Source: Alphaproteobacteria bacterium
GTDB lineage: Bacteria > Pseudomonadota > Alphaproteobacteria > Reyranellales > Reyranellaceae
DNA length: 64,000 nucleotides
Reading direction: 5' to 3'
Assembly (NCBI GenBank): GCA_019635875.1
Contig: JAHBYP010000003.1
Coordinates: 124,001-188,000, forward strand
Under the pieces are notes generated by a model. It saw only the letters and a program-made list of their open reading frames with translations, was not told the origin of the DNA and ran no database searches. Of the stretch, positions 26,332 through 35,293 are shown in pieces. The position numbers and the translations under genes are program-made. Numbering within the stretch: the first letter of the stretch is position 1; each line of letters opens with the position of its first letter.

Positions 26332-27663
26332 ATGTCCTCCTACGAAGCCTATCTCGACAGCGTCGGCCGCGACGCCATGGACCGCTGCACGACCTGCGGC
26401 AAATGCGTCGAGGCCTGCCCGACGGCCGCCGAGATCGGCCTGGACCGTACCGCCTCGGTGCGGATCGTCGGGGAACTGAAGGCGGTCACGGCGGGCACCG
26501 CCTATCCCGAGACCGCCGGCAGGTGGATCGAGGCGTGCAACGGCAGCGCCCAGTGCACCGCCGCCTGCCCTGAGCAGATCAACGTGCGGCAATGGATGTC
26601 GGTGGCGCGCATCAAGAAGCGCACCGGCACGGTGCCGGAGAGCGAGCGGCGCAGCATCGGCGCGCAGAAATACCGCAACATGGCGCACGCCATGCGCCTG
26701 CTCGCCAGCATGCAGATTCCCTCGGCGACGATGAAGCGCATCACCGCGCGCGGCGAAGGGCGCAACTGCGAGCTGGTGTTCTATACCGGCTGCAACGTGC
26801 TGCGCACGCCGCACATCGTGTTCAACATCATGGACATCCTCGACACGCTGTCGGTGAAATACGACGTGATGGGCGGCGCCGCCAATTGCTGCGGCATCTA
26901 CCAGTTCAACGAGGGCGACACCAGGACGCACGAGCGCATCGCCGGGCGCACCTACGAGAGCTTCGGCCAGACCGGCGCGACCAAGGTGCTGACCTGGTGC
27001 CCGACCTGCCAGAAGCAGTTCTCCGAGACCCGCCACGAGGCGGCGCCGCGCGATTTCGGCATCGGCCACGTCACCGGCTTCCTCGCCGACAACATCGAGC
27101 GCATGCGGCCCCATTTCGTCGACCTGCCCAGGCGCCGCGCGGTGCTGCACGAGCACGATTCGCTGGCCGGGGTCACCGGCAACGTGCGCCGGCTGATGGC
27201 GGCGATCCCCAATCTCGAGGTGGTCGAGATCCCGCAGCATCGCGACTGGTCCTACACCTGCCAGGCCGGCAAGGTTTGGCCGGGCAAGGTGGCGCAGATC
27301 CACCAGGCGGTGGCCGAAGGCGCCGCCTCGGTGGGCGCGGACCTGCTGGTGACGACCTATCATTCCTGCCACCGCCAGCTCGCCGGGGCTGAGGCACACC
27401 ATCCGTTCAAGGTGATGAACTTCACCGACCTCGTGGCCGAGGCGCTGGGCAAGGGCGGCCGGCACGACTGGTTCAAGCAGTACAAGCTGGGCGGCGACAT
27501 GCAGCAGGCGGTCGAGCTGGCGCGCGGCTACCTGGCGCAGAACGGCGTCGAGCTGCGCGAGGAGGACGTCGCCACGCTGACCGCCGAGGTCTTCGGCGAG
27601 AACGGCTTCAGCGGCGATCGCACCGCCTTCGAGGGCGCGCTGCGCGACCTCGTGGCGCCGTAG
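26332..27663 (+). CDS. (Fe-S)-binding protein with two 4Fe-4S motifs and CCG domains (GlcF/HdrD-like)
   Basis: 443 residues. CTTCGKCVEACP and CNGSAQCTAACP bind two 4Fe-4S clusters near residues 18-85. Two CCG-type domains follow: FYTGCNVLRTPH with ANCCGIYQF, then VLTWCPTCQKQF and TTYHSCHRQL, the pattern of heterodisulfide reductase subunit D and glycolate oxidase GlcF. The protein probably relays electrons for a flavin oxidoreductase encoded elsewhere, since none lies next to it. The ATG at 26332 follows GAGGAA; the frame upstream to 26260 is less likely. Confidence 0.88.
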   Translation: MSSYEAYLDSVGRDAMDRCTTCGKCVEACPTAAEIGLDRTASVRIVGELKAVTAGTAYPETAGRWIEACNGSAQCTAACPEQINVRQWMSVARIKKRTGTVPESERRSIGAQKYRNMAHAMRLLASMQIPSATMKRITARGEGRNCELVFYTGCNVLRTPHIVFNIMDILDTLSVKYDVMGGAANCCGIYQFNEGDTRTHERIAGRTYESFGQTGATKVLTWCPTCQKQFSETRHEAAPRDFGIGHVTGFLADNIERMRPHFVDLPRRRAVLHEHDSLAGVTGNVRRLMAAIPNLEVVEIPQHRDWSYTCQAGKVWPGKVAQIHQAVAEGAASVGADLLVTTYHSCHRQLAGAEAHHPFKVMNFTDLVAEALGKGGRHDWFKQYKLGGDMQQAVELARGYLAQNGVELREEDVATLTAEVFGENGFSGDRTAFEGALRDLVAP

Positions 27664-27675
27664 TCTTTTCTTCCC

Positions 27676-27701
27676 CCCTCTCCCCGCTTGCGGGGAGAGG
27701 G
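27676..27701. repeat. Short GC hairpin (CCCTCTCCCCGC type)
   Basis: CCCTCTCCCCGC and GCGGGGAGAGGG pair perfectly around TT. It resembles the outer hairpin of family B without the rest of the element. It follows the Fe-S gene stop, where it could stop transcription or protect the 3' end. Confidence 0.7.
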
Positions 27702-27788
27702 AGCAACGGGAAAATCGTCCGGCGAAACGCGGCCATCGACGGCCCGCGCTCGCGGCGATAAACAGGCGGCCAGCCGAGGAACCGCCTG

Positions 27789-28853
27789 ATGACCGACCTG
27801 CCCGCCAATCTCACGCCCGTGCGGCCCAACCACGTCTTCGACGAGGCGGCCCTGGCCGCCTTCATGAAGGACAAGGTCGAGGGCTACAAGGGACCGCTGC
27901 GCGTGCTGCAGTTCGAGGGCGGCCAGTCGAACCCCACCTTCCATCTCACCGATGGCGGCGGGCGCGAATACGTCATGCGCAAGAAGCCGCCGGGCAAGCT
28001 GCTGCCCTCGGCGCACCAGGTCGACCGCGAGTACCGCGTGATCAAGGCCTTGGGCGAGAACACCGACGTGCCGGTGCCCAGGGCCTATGCGCTGTGCCAG
28101 GACGCCAACGTCATCGGCGTCGATTTCTACATCATGGAATTCAAGCCCGGCCGCGTGCTCGACGATCCGATGATGCCCGGCATCTCGCCGGCCGACCGCG
28201 GCAGGATCTTCGACTCGATGAACGACGTGCTCGCGCGCATCCACAACGTCGACTACAAGGCGATCGGGCTCGGCGACTACGGCCGCGAGGGCCAGTACAT
28301 CCAGCGTCAGATCGGACGCTGGACACAGCTTTACGATCTCGCCCAGACCGAGCACATCGAGTCGATGGAGAACCTCAAGAAGTGGCTGCCGGGCAACATC
28401 CCGGAAGGCGACGAGACGCGCATCAACCACGGCGACTACCGCCTGGGCAACACCATCGTGCATCCCACCGAGCCGCGCATCGTCGCCGTGCTCGACTGGG
28501 AGCTGTCGACTCTCGGGCACCCGCTGGCCGACCTCGGCTACAACTGCATGACCTATCACTTCGGCAAGGGCTTCGGCGCCTCGAGCGGCTATGCCGGCCA
28601 GGACCTCAGGGCGCTGGGCATTCCCGAGGAGAAGGACTACATCGCGCTCTACGCCAAGCGCACCGGCCGCGACGGCATCCCGCACTGGGACTTCTATCTC
28701 GCCTTCTCGCTGTTTCGCCTCGCCGGCATCGTGCAGGGCGTCTACAAGCGCGGGCTGGACGGCAACGCCTCCTCGACCACCGCGACCAAATACGGCAACC
28801 GCGCCCGCAATATGGCCGACATGGCGTGGGATCTGGTGAAGCACAGGGCGTAA
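27789..28853 (+). CDS. Aminoglycoside phosphotransferase-like kinase (ACAD10/11 N-terminal type)
   Basis: 354 residues of the APH/choline kinase fold. GGQSNPTFHL binds ATP, INHGDYRLGNTIVH is the catalytic loop (Brenner motif HGDxxxxN) and AVLDWELSTLGHPLADLGY carries the metal-binding aspartate. In eukaryotes this domain is fused to acyl-CoA dehydrogenase (ACAD10/11) and phosphorylates 4-hydroxyacyl-CoA; bacterial genes often sit near fatty-acid genes. Here the genes around are mixed, so that role is possible but unproven. Confidence 0.88.
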   Translation: MTDLPANLTPVRPNHVFDEAALAAFMKDKVEGYKGPLRVLQFEGGQSNPTFHLTDGGGREYVMRKKPPGKLLPSAHQVDREYRVIKALGENTDVPVPRAYALCQDANVIGVDFYIMEFKPGRVLDDPMMPGISPADRGRIFDSMNDVLARIHNVDYKAIGLGDYGREGQYIQRQIGRWTQLYDLAQTEHIESMENLKKWLPGNIPEGDETRINHGDYRLGNTIVHPTEPRIVAVLDWELSTLGHPLADLGYNCMTYHFGKGFGASSGYAGQDLRALGIPEEKDYIALYAKRTGRDGIPHWDFYLAFSLFRLAGIVQGVYKRGLDGNASSTTATKYGNRARNMADMAWDLVKHRA

Positions 28854-28880
28854 CTGCCTCTCTCCCGCCCCTCCCCCTCC

Positions 28881-29257
28881 TCGTCATTCCGAGCGAAGCG
28901 AGGAATCTTCCGCAAGTTGCGCACGAGGGCTGAACGATGCGCGGTGGCGCCTACGTCTACATTCTGGTCAACCGGCACAAGACAGTGATGTACGTAAGCA
29001 TCACGCGGAACGTCGAACGTCGACTTGTCGAGCATCGCTCGAAGACACTCGGTGGCTTCACCACGAAATACAACGTCGATCGCCTGGTGCTTGTTGAGGA
29101 GTATCCGACTGCCCCCGAAGCGATCGCGCGCGAGAAGCAGATCAAGGGTTGGAGTCGCGCGAAGAAGGATGCGCTTGTCTCGGCATCGAATCCTGAGTGG
29201 AGCGATCTGGCACCCGATCTGTGGCCGGGAGATTCCTCGCTACGCTCGGAATGACGA
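28881..29257. mobile_element. 377-bp unit: GIY-YIG ORF bounded by family A inverted arms (copy A7)
   Basis: The arms 28881-28912 and 29226-29257 are inverted repeats with 30 of 32 matching positions, and each matches other family A copies. The ORF at 28937-29254 lies between them and its stop codon is within the right arm, as is the stop of the convergent MFS gene. Other family A copies have loops of roughly 10-50 nt; here the loop is about 313 bp. The whole could be a mobile or formerly mobile unit. No target-site duplication was identified. Confidence 0.65.
28937..29254 (+). CDS. GIY-YIG domain protein, small putative endonuclease with altered YIG motif
   Basis: 105 residues, typical for the stand-alone GIY-YIG domain family. 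VYIL matches the GIY strand; the second strand reads MYVSIT where relatives usually have LYIGVT, so the glycine of YIG is a serine here. NVERRLVEHR holds the catalytic arginine region, IAREKQIKGW the metal-binding glutamate, and NPEWSDL the conserved C-terminal motif. The last residues (SSLRSE) come from the repeat arm. GAGGG lies 8 nt before the ATG. Whether it still cuts DNA is uncertain because of the motif change. Confidence 0.82.
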   Translation: MRGGAYVYILVNRHKTVMYVSITRNVERRLVEHRSKTLGGFTTKYNVDRLVLVEEYPTAPEAIAREKQIKGWSRAKKDALVSASNPEWSDLAPDLWPGDSSLRSE

Positions 29258-30481
29258 GAGGGCGGGTCGCAGCCGGCCGGCGCGCATCATCAGCCAGACG
29301 ACGATGGCGACGTTGAGCACGTTCCAGGCCACGCCGTTGGCGAAGGCGGCCATGTAGGAGCCGGTGACGTCGAAGATCACGCCCGAGAGCCAGCCGCCGG
29401 CGGCCATGCCGAAGATGCTGGCCATCAGGATCGCGCCGACCCGCTGGCCGGCCTCGCTGGGCGGAAAGTACTCGCGCACGATCATCGTGTAGCTCGGCAC
29501 GATGCCGCCCTGCACCAGGCCGAACAGCGCGGTGACGACGTAGAGCGACCAGGGCCCGTCGAACACGAGATAGAACGACAATGCGATACCCTGCAGGGTC
29601 GAGCCCAGCAGCAGCGTATAGAGCCCGCCCAGCCGGTCGGCGATGAAGCCCGACGCGATGCGGCTGACGATGCCCAGGCCGAGCATCACCGACAGCATCT
29701 GCGCGCCCAGCGCCACGCCGTAGCCGAGATCCTTGCAGTAGGCGACGATATGGACCTGCGGCATCGACATTGCGACGCAGCACGCGAACGACGCGAAGGC
29801 CAGCAATGCCTGCAGGCCGCCGAGCGACAGGCCGAGATTGTTGCGACCCCCGGCAATCGGCGTCGGCATGACCATCGCCGATCGCGGCGGCTTGCGGCGC
29901 AGCATCAGCACCAGCGGCAGCATCGCGCAGATGCTGAAGATGCCGATGTAGAGATGCGTCTGGCGCCAGCCGATGGTCTCGACATAGTGCTGGATGACGT
30001 TGGGCCAGAAGGCGCCGGCCAGATAGTTGCCCGAAGCGGCGAGCGCCACGGCGATGCCGCGCCGCCTGGTGAAGAAATGCGAGATGTCGGCCATCAGCGG
30101 CCCGAAGGTCGTCGAGCTGCCCAGCATGCCGATCATCACGCCGTGCACGATGGCGAACTGCCACAGCGTCTCGGCCTGGCTGGAGACGATGTAACCCAGG
30201 CCGAGCGACAGCGCGCTGCACAGCATCGGCCAGACGATGCCGAAGCGGTCGGCCATGCGGCCCATCAGCAGGCCGCCGAAGGCGAAGCCAACCATGGTCA
30301 GGGTATAGGGCAGCGAGGCGCCGCCGCGCGCGGCCTGGAACTCGGCCTGCACCGTTGGCAGCACGACGACCACTGACCACATGCCGACGCCGCCCAGCGC
30401 GCCGAGCGCGACGCAGGCTACCAGCCGCCACCATGCATACACGGAATCGACCTCGGCCGCGTCCGCACCCACGCCTACCAC
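29240..30481 (-). CDS. MFS transporter, monocarboxylate/oxalate-formate antiporter type
   Basis: 413 residues with about 12 hydrophobic helices. MADRFGIVWP after helix 2 and ADRLGGLYT after helix 8 are the two loop motifs of the major facilitator superfamily; FFTRRRGIAVALAASGNY is typical of the OFA/MCT-like group that carries small carboxylates. I chose the GTG at 30481 because GGAGGG sits 5 nt upstream; a GTG at 30508 is an alternative. The C-terminal residues ALSSFRA and the stop are encoded by the right arm of the GIY-YIG repeat unit, a sign that the unit arrived at this gene's 3' end. Confidence 0.88.
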   Translation of the reverse strand: MVGVGADAAEVDSVYAWWRLVACVALGALGGVGMWSVVVVLPTVQAEFQAARGGASLPYTLTMVGFAFGGLLMGRMADRFGIVWPMLCSALSLGLGYIVSSQAETLWQFAIVHGVMIGMLGSSTTFGPLMADISHFFTRRRGIAVALAASGNYLAGAFWPNVIQHYVETIGWRQTHLYIGIFSICAMLPLVLMLRRKPPRSAMVMPTPIAGGRNNLGLSLGGLQALLAFASFACCVAMSMPQVHIVAYCKDLGYGVALGAQMLSVMLGLGIVSRIASGFIADRLGGLYTLLLGSTLQGIALSFYLVFDGPWSLYVVTALFGLVQGGIVPSYTMIVREYFPPSEAGQRVGAILMASIFGMAAGGWLSGVIFDVTGSYMAAFANGVAWNVLNVAIVVWLMMRAGRLRPALSSFRA

Positions 30482-30624
30482 GCATTCCCTCCGTTGATTG
30501 GCCGGCACCCTATCATTGCCCGCCGCCCTGCCCGCCCGTCAGATGCGCAGAGCGGACAATCGAATTGTGCCGATCACGGCGGGACATCTGATGGCGGCCC
30601 AGCCACGCGTGACACAGCGTCCAC

Positions 30625-30688
30625 TGTCATCCCGAGCACAGCGAGGAAGCCAGGCTGGCCTGGATCCCTCGCTGTGCTCGGGATGACA
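30625..30688. repeat. Family A palindrome, copy A8
   Basis: Arms TGTCATCCCGAGCACAGCGA... and ...CCCTCGCTGTGCTCGGGATG pair almost perfectly. It lies just past the stop of the VOC gene and upstream of the MFS gene, both on the minus strand. The centre CACAGC is matched by GCTGTG, a co-varying change relative to other copies. Confidence 0.88.
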
Positions 30689-30695
30689 AGGAAGA

Positions 30696-31133
30696 TCAGG
30701 TCGCGACGGCGTTGGTCCAGGGATCGTAGCTGCCGAAGCTCCACAGATGTCCCTCCGGATCGCGGCAGGAATAGTTTCGGCCGCCGTACTCCTGGTCCTG
30801 CGGCTCCAGCACGATGCGCGCCCCGGCCCCCTTGGCGCGCGCGCAATGCGCGTCGACGTCGCGCACGACGATGTAGATGCTCTGCGTATTGGCGCCGCCG
30901 ACCATGCCGGGCACGGCCATGTGCTTGCCGAACGCGTCGTCGTTGGGGCTGGCCAGCATGATCATCGCCCTGCCGCTGGTGAGCTGGGCATGGACGATCC
31001 TGCCCGGCTCGCCCGGCACGACCAGGTGCTCCTCGAAGCCGAAGGCCTCCTTCAGCCATCTGATCGCCGCCGGCGCGTCGCGGTAGCGCAGCGAGGGCAC
31101 GAGGTGGAGTCCGGTGATCGTCGCGTCGCTCAT
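30696..31133 (-). CDS. VOC-family protein (glyoxalase/bleomycin resistance-like)
   Basis: 145 residues, one VOC module pair. LVPSLRYRDAPAAIRWLKEAFGFEEH and NYSCRDPEGHLWSFGSYDPW are typical of PhnB-like/VOC proteins in which the last strand bears a glutamate or histidine equivalent. Few metal ligands are certain, so binding rather than catalysis is possible. Its ATG overlaps the stop of the alkylsulfatase gene by 4 nt (ATGA), implying one transcript. Confidence 0.86.
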   Translation of the reverse strand: MSDATITGLHLVPSLRYRDAPAAIRWLKEAFGFEEHLVVPGEPGRIVHAQLTSGRAMIMLASPNDDAFGKHMAVPGMVGGANTQSIYIVVRDVDAHCARAKGAGARIVLEPQDQEYGGRNYSCRDPEGHLWSFGSYDPWTNAVAT

Positions 31134-33061
31134 GCGCCTCCTCCCTTCGTCGTCGGCGTCAGGATGTCGAACATCAGCGGAAAATCGTCGAGCATGGAGA
31201 ACAGCTCGTCCAGCATCCCGGCGTCCCCCTGCACCTTCAATCCGCCGTTTTCCAGGCATTGCGTGACGGTCGATTGCCTGACCATCAGGGAGTCGAGCAC
31301 AGGCCGGGTCGTCGTCACGACCAGCGTCGCGTCGGCCGCCGGACCCGGCATGTGCGTGAGCGTCGAGTTCTCGAGATTGAGCACCAGCGACTGGCCGGTA
31401 TCGCTGAACCGCCAATCGATGACGAAGCGATGGCCGGCCGCGCGGTCGGCGTTCAGTCGCACGCCCATGAAGTCGAAGAACGTCTCGGTCGTGATGGCGC
31501 GGATCAGGTCGGGGCTGAGGATGCTGCGGGGGTTGAGCTGCAGCGGACCCATGCGCAGCTCGCGTGCGCCGAACAGGTAGGCGTTGCGCCAGGTCGCCGA
31601 CTCGGCCTGGTAGCCGAGCTGCTCCAATGCATCGGCGCAGAGCTCGCGTGCCGCGCGGTTGGCAGGATCGGCGAACACCACCTGGTTCATCACCTGTGCC
31701 ACCCAGCGGAACTCGCCTTTGGCGAAATCGGCCCGCGCCCGCGCGATCACCGCGTCGGCGCCGCCCATGTACTCGACCAGCTTGCGCGCGCCGGGCACCG
31801 GCGGCAGCGGGTTGAGGTTCGACGGGTTGCCGTCGTACCAGCTGAGATAGCGCTGGAAGACGGCCTTGGCGTTGTGGCTGACTGTCCCGTAGTAGCCGCG
31901 CACCGTCCAGTCGCGCTGCAGCTCTCTGGGCAGCTGCAGCGTCTCGGCGATCTCCGCCGGGCGCAGGCCGAGATTGGCCATGCGCAGCGCCTGGTCGTGG
32001 ATGTGCTTGTAGAGGTCGCGCTGGCGGGCGAGGAAGCGCATGACCTTCGCACGGCCCCAGGTCGGCCAGTGATGCTGGGCGATCAGCGCCTCGGTGCGAT
32101 CGCCGTACATGCGCATCGCCTCGGCGATGTAGCGCGACCACAGCCGTGTGTCGCGCGCCACCGCGCCGCGCAACGGGATGAAATTGTGCAGCAGCGGCGT
32201 GGCGTTCTCGGCCATGTTCAGCACGGCGAACTGCGGGAAGAACATGTGCATCTCGGCCGGCGCCTCGCTCCCCGGTGCGAGCTGGAACTCGATCTCGACG
32301 CCGTCGATCGTGCGTCGCTCGGTCTTCTGCACGATCAAGTCGTTGGGCGGGATCAGCGTCACCTGGCCGCGGGCGATGTTCTTGCCCAGCCCGGCATCGA
32401 CCTGGCCGCGCTCGCCCGGCAGCAGCAGCGGGCCGAACTGGAACATCGCCCGGCGCGTCATCGCCACGCCGGCCAGCACGTTCTCGCCACCGACCGCCTC
32501 CATGAAGCCGTCGGGCGCGATGACCTTCACGCGGCCGGCCCTGGCGTCCTCCTCCGTCGCCACGCCCTTGGCGCCACCATAGTGATCGACATGGCTGTGG
32601 GTGTAGATCACCGCGTGCACCGGCCGCTGCGGGCGATGCTGGAAATAAAGGTCGAGACCGCAACGGGACACCTCGGCCGTGCCCAGCGGATCGATCAGGA
32701 TCAGCCCGGTATCGCCCTCGACGATCGTCATGTTGGCGAGGTCGACGCCGCGGATCTGGAAGACGCGGTCGACCACCTTGAACAGGCCGTTGTTCATGTT
32801 GAGCTGGGCGTTGCGCCACAGGCTGGGATTGACCGTCGGCGGCGCCTCGCGGCCGTTGAGGAAGCCGTAGGCGCCGAGGTTCCACATCACCGAGCCCGCA
32901 GGCGTGCGCACCACGCCCTCCGGCAGCGCCGCGATCAGCCCACGCGCCGCCTCGACATAGTCCTCGCGATCCTCGAACGGCAGGACGTCAAGCATGGCCC
33001 GGTTGGCGGCCGCGGTCGCGGGCTCGGCATCCTTCGGCTCGGTCGGCGGCACGTCGGCCAT
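31130..33061 (-). CDS. Alkyl sulfatase (SdsA1-type metallo-beta-lactamase fold)
   Basis: 643 residues, the usual size of SdsA1/linear alkylsulfatases that hydrolyse sulfate esters such as dodecyl sulfate. VIYTHSHVDHYGGAKGV is the metallo-beta-lactamase metal motif; NMAENATPLLHNFIPLRGA is the second family signature with metal ligands. The C-terminal part (from about 530) resembles the SCP2-like lipid-binding domain. No clear signal peptide is seen. Start at 33061 is supported by GGAGGGGG upstream; the very long frame above it runs antisense through the divergent MFS gene. Product alcohols could enter beta-oxidation. Confidence 0.92.
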   Translation of the reverse strand: MADVPPTEPKDAEPATAAANRAMLDVLPFEDREDYVEAARGLIAALPEGVVRTPAGSVMWNLGAYGFLNGREAPPTVNPSLWRNAQLNMNNGLFKVVDRVFQIRGVDLANMTIVEGDTGLILIDPLGTAEVSRCGLDLYFQHRPQRPVHAVIYTHSHVDHYGGAKGVATEEDARAGRVKVIAPDGFMEAVGGENVLAGVAMTRRAMFQFGPLLLPGERGQVDAGLGKNIARGQVTLIPPNDLIVQKTERRTIDGVEIEFQLAPGSEAPAEMHMFFPQFAVLNMAENATPLLHNFIPLRGAVARDTRLWSRYIAEAMRMYGDRTEALIAQHHWPTWGRAKVMRFLARQRDLYKHIHDQALRMANLGLRPAEIAETLQLPRELQRDWTVRGYYGTVSHNAKAVFQRYLSWYDGNPSNLNPLPPVPGARKLVEYMGGADAVIARARADFAKGEFRWVAQVMNQVVFADPANRAARELCADALEQLGYQAESATWRNAYLFGARELRMGPLQLNPRSILSPDLIRAITTETFFDFMGVRLNADRAAGHRFVIDWRFSDTGQSLVLNLENSTLTHMPGPAADATLVVTTTRPVLDSLMVRQSTVTQCLENGGLKVQGDAGMLDELFSMLDDFPLMFDILTPTTKGGGA

Positions 33062-33160
33062 GAATTGTCCCCCTCCTGCGCTTCGCCTCAGCTTACACCG
33101 ATTGTGCGGTGACAAGATTGGCGATGGACGCGGCGCGCGAAGCGACGGCATCTCACGGAC

Positions 33161-34384
33161 ATGTCCACGAGTGCCCTCACCGTCGACGAGACTTCGCGCG
33201 GCTACGCCGGCTGGAAGACCGTCTTCGCCTGCTTCCTGCTGGCGGTCGCCGCCTGGGGCTTCGGCTTCTACGGCCACACGGTCTATCTCGCCGAGTTGCG
33301 CAAGCTCTACGACTGGCCGACCTCGCTGATCTCGACCGCGACCACCGCCTATTACCTGTTCGGCGGCGTGATCGTGATCTGGGTCAGCGACGCGGTGCGC
33401 CGCTTCGGCCCGCGCAACGTGGCGCTGGTCGGGCTGGTGACGCTGAGCGGCTCGGGCGCCCTTCTGGCGCTGGTGCGCGAGCCGTGGCAGCTCTACGGCG
33501 CCTTCCTGCTGATGTCCTTCGGCTGGGCCGGCTCCAGCATCGCCATCATCAACAACATCCTCGGCCTGTGGTTCAGCGCGCGGCGCGGCATGGCGATCAG
33601 CTTCGCGCTCAATGGCGCCAGCGTCGCCGGCATCGTCTTCGCGCCGGCGCTGGTGGCGCTGATCGGCGTCTTCGACTTCGCCACGGCGATGACCGTGGCG
33701 GCGATCGCCACCCTGCTGATTGTCGGACCGGCGATCCTGCTGTGGGTCGACTGGCCGCCACATCGTGCCCATGCCACCGCTGCCTCGCCCGCCCCGTCGG
33801 GCACCTGGACCCGTCCGCGTGCCTTGCGCAGCCTGCAGTTCTGGACCGTGGCCGCGCCCTTCGCGCTGGCGCTGGTGGCCCAGGTCGGCTTCCTCGTGCA
33901 CCTCATCGCCTTCCTCGAGCCGACGATCGGCCGCTACCTCTCCGGCGTGGCCCTGTCGCTGGCCTCGATCTGCGCCGTGATCGGCCGGGTGGGAATGGGC
34001 TTCTTCATCGACCGGCTCAACCAGCGCCTGGTCACCGCGATGTCGCTGGCCAGCCAGGCGGCGGCGTTGTTCCTGATGATCCACACGTCGGACACCGTGG
34101 CGCTGATCGCGCTCGCCTCGCTGTTCGGGCTGTCGGTCGGCAACCTGATCACCCTGCCCTCGCTGATCGTGCAGCGCGAGTTCGAGGCCGCCTCCTTCGG
34201 CATGCTGATGGCGCTTTCCGCGGCCATCAACCAATTCACCTACGCCTTCGGGCCGGCGCTGCTGGGCGTGGTCAAGGACTTCGCCGGCGGCTATCCGGCG
34301 GCGCTGGGCGTCTGCATCGGCTGCCAGCTCGTGGCCATCGCCATCATCCTGTCCCGGCGCTCGCCGCCCCAGCCGCTGGCGTGA
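33161..34384 (+). CDS. MFS transporter
   Basis: 407 residues with about 12 hydrophobic helices. The GFYGHTVYLAELRKLYDWP N-terminal region, WFSARRGMAISFALNGASVAG and the large central loop with RAHATAASPAPSG fit an MFS transporter for small organic acids. Divergent from the alkylsulfatase gene with a 99-bp gap, so they may share a regulator and act on the same substrate. It is followed 13 nt later by a metallophosphoesterase gene, probably on the same transcript. Confidence 0.88.
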   Translation: MSTSALTVDETSRGYAGWKTVFACFLLAVAAWGFGFYGHTVYLAELRKLYDWPTSLISTATTAYYLFGGVIVIWVSDAVRRFGPRNVALVGLVTLSGSGALLALVREPWQLYGAFLLMSFGWAGSSIAIINNILGLWFSARRGMAISFALNGASVAGIVFAPALVALIGVFDFATAMTVAAIATLLIVGPAILLWVDWPPHRAHATAASPAPSGTWTRPRALRSLQFWTVAAPFALALVAQVGFLVHLIAFLEPTIGRYLSGVALSLASICAVIGRVGMGFFIDRLNQRLVTAMSLASQAAALFLMIHTSDTVALIALASLFGLSVGNLITLPSLIVQREFEAASFGMLMALSAAINQFTYAFGPALLGVVKDFAGGYPAALGVCIGCQLVAIAIILSRRSPPQPLA

Positions 34385-34397
34385 TAGGACTCGGGCC

Positions 34398-35249
34398 ATG
34401 ACGACGACCATCGCCCAGATCTCCGACACCCATCTCAGCGACGACCGGCCTTATTTCAACGCCAATTTCGAGCGCCTGGCCGAGGCGTTGCGGGCGGCGA
34501 AGCCCGACCTGGTGATCAATACCGGCGACGCGACGCTCGACGGCTGCGACCGCGAGGCCGATCTGCGCCGCGCCAAGGCGATGCACGACGCGCTCGGCCT
34601 GCCCTACCACGTCATTCCCGGCAACCACGACACCGGCGACAGCCGCAATGTCGGCTCCAGGCAGGCGATCGACGATGTCCGGCGCGAGCGCTATCTGGAG
34701 GTCTTCGGCGCCGATCGCTGGAGCCGGGACGTCCCGGGCTGGCGGCTGGTCGGCATCAACGCCCAGCTCCTCGACTCCGGCCTCGCAGCCGAGGCCGAGC
34801 AGGCGCATTTCCTGCGCGACGCGCTGGCCGGGGCGCCGGGCCGCGCCGTCGCGCTCTTCCTGCACAAGCCGCTGTTCCAGCACACGGTCGAGGAGCCGCA
34901 GATCGGCGGCTGGTTCCTGACGCACCAGGCGCGCAACAACCTGCTCGGCCTGATCGCCGGCGCCGATGTGCGGCTGATCGCGTCAGGCCATCTCCATCTC
35001 TTCCGCCAGACGACGCCCTCGATGCGCCATGTCTGGGCGCCCTCGACCTCGTTCATCCTGCCCGACTATTTCGAGCCCGACTGGGGGCCGAAGGTCGTCG
35101 GCTATGTCGAGCATCGCCTGCACACGGACGGCCGCTCCGAGAGCCGCTTGGTCGAGCCGCCCGGCATGGTGCGCAACGACATGCAGGATTTCCCCGGCGC
35201 CTACGGCGACATCCGGGCCCGGGCGCTGAAGACGGCGTCACACGACTGA
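34398..35249 (+). CDS. Calcineurin-like phosphoesterase (CpdA/class III PDE type), first of a tandem pair
   Basis: 283 residues. AQISDTHLS, NTGDATLDG, VIPGNHDTGD and SGHLHLF give the complete dinuclear-metal motif set of the class III cyclic nucleotide phosphodiesterase/CpdA group. The APSTSFILPDY segment is shared with the next gene. It starts 13 nt after the MFS stop. Likely substrates are cyclic nucleotides or phosphodiesters; none is proven. About half of the residues look identical to the following gene by eye. Confidence 0.88.
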   Translation: MTTTIAQISDTHLSDDRPYFNANFERLAEALRAAKPDLVINTGDATLDGCDREADLRRAKAMHDALGLPYHVIPGNHDTGDSRNVGSRQAIDDVRRERYLEVFGADRWSRDVPGWRLVGINAQLLDSGLAAEAEQAHFLRDALAGAPGRAVALFLHKPLFQHTVEEPQIGGWFLTHQARNNLLGLIAGADVRLIASGHLHLFRQTTPSMRHVWAPSTSFILPDYFEPDWGPKVVGYVEHRLHTDGRSESRLVEPPGMVRNDMQDFPGAYGDIRARALKTASHD

Positions 35250-35293
35250 GACGGAGATCGGGCAGGTTGGCCCATGCCACCGTGGAGGCAGCC

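Noticed and set aside
28881..29257. Classical insertion sequence
   Set aside because: No transposase of a known IS family, no clear target duplication; the only ORF is GIY-YIG.
31130..34429. A 1099-codon open frame on the minus strand
   Set aside because: Only 31130-33061 has family similarity; the upstream part is antisense to the MFS gene and is low-complexity Arg/Ala/Gln sequence typical of GC-rich shadow frames.
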